Positions 21,612-24,078 of a stretch of DNA of 24,078 nucleotides are shown here, one piece after another. The DNA comes from Omnitrophica WOR_2 bacterium GWA2_47_8 (GTDB lineage: Bacteria > Omnitrophota > Gorgyraeia > Zapsychrales > GWA2-47-8), in contig MHFY01000089.1 in the NCBI GenBank assembly GCA_001805375.1, positions 19,911 through 43,988 of the forward strand, given 5' to 3'. The number at the start of each line of letters is the position of its first letter. Position 1 is the stretch's first letter. A program made the translations under genes and the position numbers. Below the pieces are notes generated by a model that saw only the letters and a list, made by a program, of their open reading frames with translations, searched no databases and had not been told where the DNA came from.

Positions 21612-23125
21612 CCTCAGCTAACTTTTATAAAAATGAACGATTGAAAATATTTGTCCTCATTTGCCTTGTTTTTCTCGCTTATGCCCCGGTCTTTCAGGCT
21701 CCTTTTAAAACCATGGACGATCAACTAGCCATTGTCCATAACGAAAAGGTCCATGATCTCAGCCAGTGGCCCGATCTTTTTAAATCTTCTTATTTCGGCA
21801 TTGGGGATTATTACCGGCCGATCGTGTTTTTAAGTTATATGCTCAGTTATCATTTCTTCGGGCTGAATCCGCTTGGTTATTATTTGGTGAGCCTGATCTT
21901 GCACGCGATAACGGCCATCCTGGTGTACCGTTTGGTCTCGGTATTTTTTGAAAAAGGATCCATCTCCTTTTTCGCGGCCCTGCTTTTTGCCGTTCATCCG
22001 ATCCAATGGGTGGCGGTCTCGACCTTGACCGGACAGAATGTTTTACTGTACGGATCGTTTTATATCGCGAGCTTTTTAAGTTTTTATCATTTTTTAAAAA
22101 GTAAAAAGCCGGCCCTTTACGCGGGGTCATTGATCTTGTTTGTCCTCGCTCTGTTAAGCCGCGAAACGGCCTTTACGCTGCCGTTTTTATTAGGCAGTTA
22201 TATTATGTTGTTTCGGCCTTCGGCGAGCCGGAAAAAAGATGCGCAGTGGATAACCGGTCATGCCGTGATCTTGATCGTGTATTTTATCTTTAGAAAAGCG
22301 TCTGGGTTTTTATTTTTGCTGGAACAGAAAAGAAGTTTGGCTGAGATCGCGCTTTCTTTTTTGACCTTTTTAAAAAGCCTTCTGGTCGGGCTGGGGTTGA
22401 TCTTTTGGCCGGTGGACCTGCACTTTGACCGTTCCACGCAAGTCTTTTCAAGCTTTACGCAGGGACAGTTGATCGCCACCGCGGTTGTTTTTATGTTAAC
22501 GGCTGTTTTGATCATCCAAAACCGGAAAAAGATACCGAAAGTAACGTTGTTCTTTATTTTTTGGATCATTATGGACCTGCTTCCGGTGTCTCAGCTCATA
22601 GCGCCGATCCGGATCCAGCCGGGGTATATTTCAACCGGGGACCATATGTTCTATGTTTCCTCCGTTGGGATCCTTGTGCTGCTGGTTTCTTTTATCATCG
22701 ATCAACGGGAAAAGCTGGCTAAAAAAATCAGCATCTCGCCCAATATCGGCCGGTTCTTCTTGGCCGGGGTCATGCTTTTTTGGTTCTTTGCCACGTTAAA
22801 GCAAAGTATTATCTCCAGCAGTGACTTGGCGCTGCATCGTCAGACATTGGCCTATGCGCCTTATAATATGCGCATCCGGCGCTCTTATACCGCGTCTTTG
22901 AGAGAATACGGTTTGTTTGAGGAAGCCGAGCAGCAGTATCGTATTTTATTGCAGCAGGATCCTTTGAATGTTGAGTTCCGTATCAGCCTGGGCAAGTCTT
23001 TGGTTGATCAAGGAAAGATAAAGGAAGGCATTGAGGAGTATGAAAAGATCCAAAACCCCGGTATTTTTGCGGATTTACTGAAGGATAATTTGGAAAAGGC
23101 CAAAAAATTGTTGCGTAAAAGATAG
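21602..23125 (+). CDS. GT-C type membrane glycosyltransferase-like protein with C-terminal TPR
   Basis: The protein has up to 507 residues, with about ten hydrophobic segments (about 13-400) and then tetratricopeptide-like helices (about 415-500: RRSYTASLREYGLFEEAEQQYRILLQQDP and a second copy ending GIEEYEKI). The first periplasmic loop has D39-D40 followed by YYRP, as in GT-C enzymes that use polyprenyl-phosphate sugars. HPIQWVAVSTLTGQNVLLYG resembles the HP...G[R/Q] segment of TMTC-like O-mannosyltransferases. Such proteins with TPR tails are common in uncultivated bacteria and probably glycosylate exported proteins. Substrate is unknown. ATGs at 21602 and 21608 are both possible; AAAGGA precedes them by 3 and 9 bases. 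It overlaps the PilZ ORF upstream. A terminator follows. Confidence 0.82.
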   Translation: MPMTSANFYKNERLKIFVLICLVFLAYAPVFQAPFKTMDDQLAIVHNEKVHDLSQWPDLFKSSYFGIGDYYRPIVFLSYMLSYHFFGLNPLGYYLVSLILHAITAILVYRLVSVFFEKGSISFFAALLFAVHPIQWVAVSTLTGQNVLLYGSFYIASFLSFYHFLKSKKPALYAGSLILFVLALLSRETAFTLPFLLGSYIMLFRPSASRKKDAQWITGHAVILIVYFIFRKASGFLFLLEQKRSLAEIALSFLTFLKSLLVGLGLIFWPVDLHFDRSTQVFSSFTQGQLIATAVVFMLTAVLIIQNRKKIPKVTLFFIFWIIMDLLPVSQLIAPIRIQPGYISTGDHMFYVSSVGILVLLVSFIIDQREKLAKKISISPNIGRFFLAGVMLFWFFATLKQSIISSSDLALHRQTLAYAPYNMRIRRSYTASLREYGLFEEAEQQYRILLQQDPLNVEFRISLGKSLVDQGKIKEGIEEYEKIQNPGIFADLLKDNLEKAKKLLRKR

Positions 23126-23159
23126 TTTTTTAAAAGACAATTATATATATTAATACTAT

Positions 23160-23193
23160 AGGCAACTTCGGGAGAGGTTGCCTTGTGTTTTAT
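23160..23193 (+). terminator. Rho-independent terminator after the GT-C gene
   Basis: AGGCAAC (23160-23166) and GTTGCCT (23177-23183) form a perfect 7-bp stem with a 10-base loop, followed by TGTGTTTTATT. It separates the GT-C gene from the TolC-family gene. Confidence 0.7.
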
Positions 23194-23262
23194 TGGACAA
23201 ACTTATGATTGGATATTAGAATGAAGGAACTTTTTTAAACTAATATGGTCTAAATAACACTT

Positions 23263-24078
23263 ATGCCTATACTTTATCTTATAATCTCTGTTTTATGTTT
23301 TTTGGCCTCTCCTGCCATGGGGCAAAGTGAAGTTTCTTCCCAGCCGTTGACCTTGTCTGATTGTTACCGCCTTACTTTAAAAAGAAGCGAAAGTTTAGCC
23401 ATTCATTCTGAGGAGATCAAAGAGGCGGAGGGAAGGTTTTTGCAATCGTTCAGCACGATCCTGCCGAAGGTCCATTTTTCTTATTCGGAAAAAAGACAGG
23501 ATGACAGCTCTGGGGTCCGCTCACTGGTCCCGGAACAGAAATTTACTTTCAGCCAGCCGTTATTCACCGGGTTTAAAGAATTTGCCGCGATCGCGGGGAG
23601 CAGGGCCGAAGAACGCCGGCAAAAGCATGAATACCGGCGCGCGAAGGAACTTCTTTTCTTGGATGTGGTGAACGCCTTTTATTTAGTTTTAGGTTATCAG
23701 GAAGAATATCAGACGCTGGATGCCATCCGGCAAACCCTTTTGGAGCGTATCGATGAACTAAAAAAGCGTGAAGATCTGGGCCGTTCCCGTCCCAGTGAGA
23801 GCGTCAGCGTTCAGGCGCGGTTAGGCAGGGTGGAAGCGGACCTGGAATTTCTTCAAAGTGAAATGGAAGTCGCTAAAGAGCTTTTGGAATTTTTGACCGG
23901 CCAAAAAATTGATGCCATTACTGACAGCGAAACGTTGCCGCAGTTTTCCATGAGTGAAGATGATATTTCGCCGATGGCCCAAGGCCGTGAGGATGTCCTG
24001 GCCGCCAAGGAGGTATGGGAAAAGTCAAAGAAGGATGTCGTTGTCGCACAATCGGGCTTTTGGCCGGAGGTCAGCCTG
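23263..24078 (+). CDS. TolC-family outer-membrane efflux protein (C-terminus outside window)
   Basis: The frame is open from ATG 23263 to the right edge, giving 272 residues. A signal peptide (hydrophobic stretch, cleavage near ASPAMG, about residue 20) precedes a mature part typical of the outer-membrane efflux family. LTLSDCYRLTLKRSESLAI is the first helix. LPKVHFSYSEK and FTFSQPLFTGFKEFA match the first beta-strand pair and the equatorial 'QPLF.G' block, and long coiled-coil helices follow (about 105-215). Such proteins trimerise into the outer-membrane channel of type I secretion systems or RND-type efflux pumps. The missing part should contain the second half of the internal repeat. The partner pump, if linked, lies beyond the window. 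No obvious Shine-Dalgarno sequence precedes the ATG. Confidence 0.9.
   Translation, partial: MPILYLIISVLCFLASPAMGQSEVSSQPLTLSDCYRLTLKRSESLAIHSEEIKEAEGRFLQSFSTILPKVHFSYSEKRQDDSSGVRSLVPEQKFTFSQPLFTGFKEFAAIAGSRAEERRQKHEYRRAKELLFLDVVNAFYLVLGYQEEYQTLDAIRQTLLERIDELKKREDLGRSRPSESVSVQARLGRVEADLEFLQSEMEVAKELLEFLTGQKIDAITDSETLPQFSMSEDDISPMAQGREDVLAAKEVWEKSKKDVVVAQSGFWPEVSL

Overview
The window reads as chromosome of a diderm (Gram-negative-type) bacterium. It encodes the LPS-export permeases LptF and LptG, two probable outer-membrane proteins, a TolC-family exporter and several lipoproteins. Gene content, moderate G+C and the style of its intergenic repeats remind me of uncultivated Omnitrophota and related candidate lineages, but that placement is an impression rather than a phylogenetic result. 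Gene density is high, both strands are used, and no CRISPR array, prophage or classical insertion sequence is visible.

Layout. 1-2772 (minus): comF, lptF, lptG, with lptG running off the left edge. 2783-7651 (plus): the ABC-F ATPase uup, a small secreted protein, pyrE, maf, an M48 metallopeptidase lipoprotein and a DUF192 lipoprotein. 7741-9764 (plus): a membrane histidine kinase with badly degraded ATP-binding glycine boxes, followed by a stand-alone receiver protein. 9847-15387 (minus): a complete pyruvate dehydrogenase operon in the order aceE, E2, lpd. 15516-17325 (plus): the trans-translation region, with tRNA-Leu(CAG), smpB, a nucleotidyltransferase plus a 55-residue ORF, and ssrA (tmRNA). 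17320-18880: a structured element fused to the tmRNA 3' end, a GIY-YIG nuclease and a DUF4105 membrane protein. 19020-24078 (plus): an outer-membrane beta-barrel that appears to start at ATT, a fluoride riboswitch with terminator controlling a CPA2-type antiporter, a truncated PilZ protein overlapping a GT-C/TPR membrane protein, and the start of a TolC-family gene.

The most unusual feature is a set of nine palindromic elements lying between genes. Each arm is built of tandem degenerate 7-base words. Five unrelated word families are present (ARGYCAG, GTNNNNC, ACCAAT-type, GATTACR/CAGATTN and AGSNNTC), but all share the same plan: about four heptads, a short centre, then about four inverted heptads. 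From pyrE to the tRNA gene they occupy eight of nine consecutive gene junctions. One has been captured as the signal-peptide region of the M48 lipoprotein. I do not recognise a named class that fits them, and they are the best candidate here for something undescribed.

The second most interesting region is the tmRNA neighbourhood. A nucleotidyltransferase pair separates smpB from ssrA, the tmRNA tag is long, and the mature tmRNA end runs directly into a multi-hairpin RNA-like element followed by a GIY-YIG gene.
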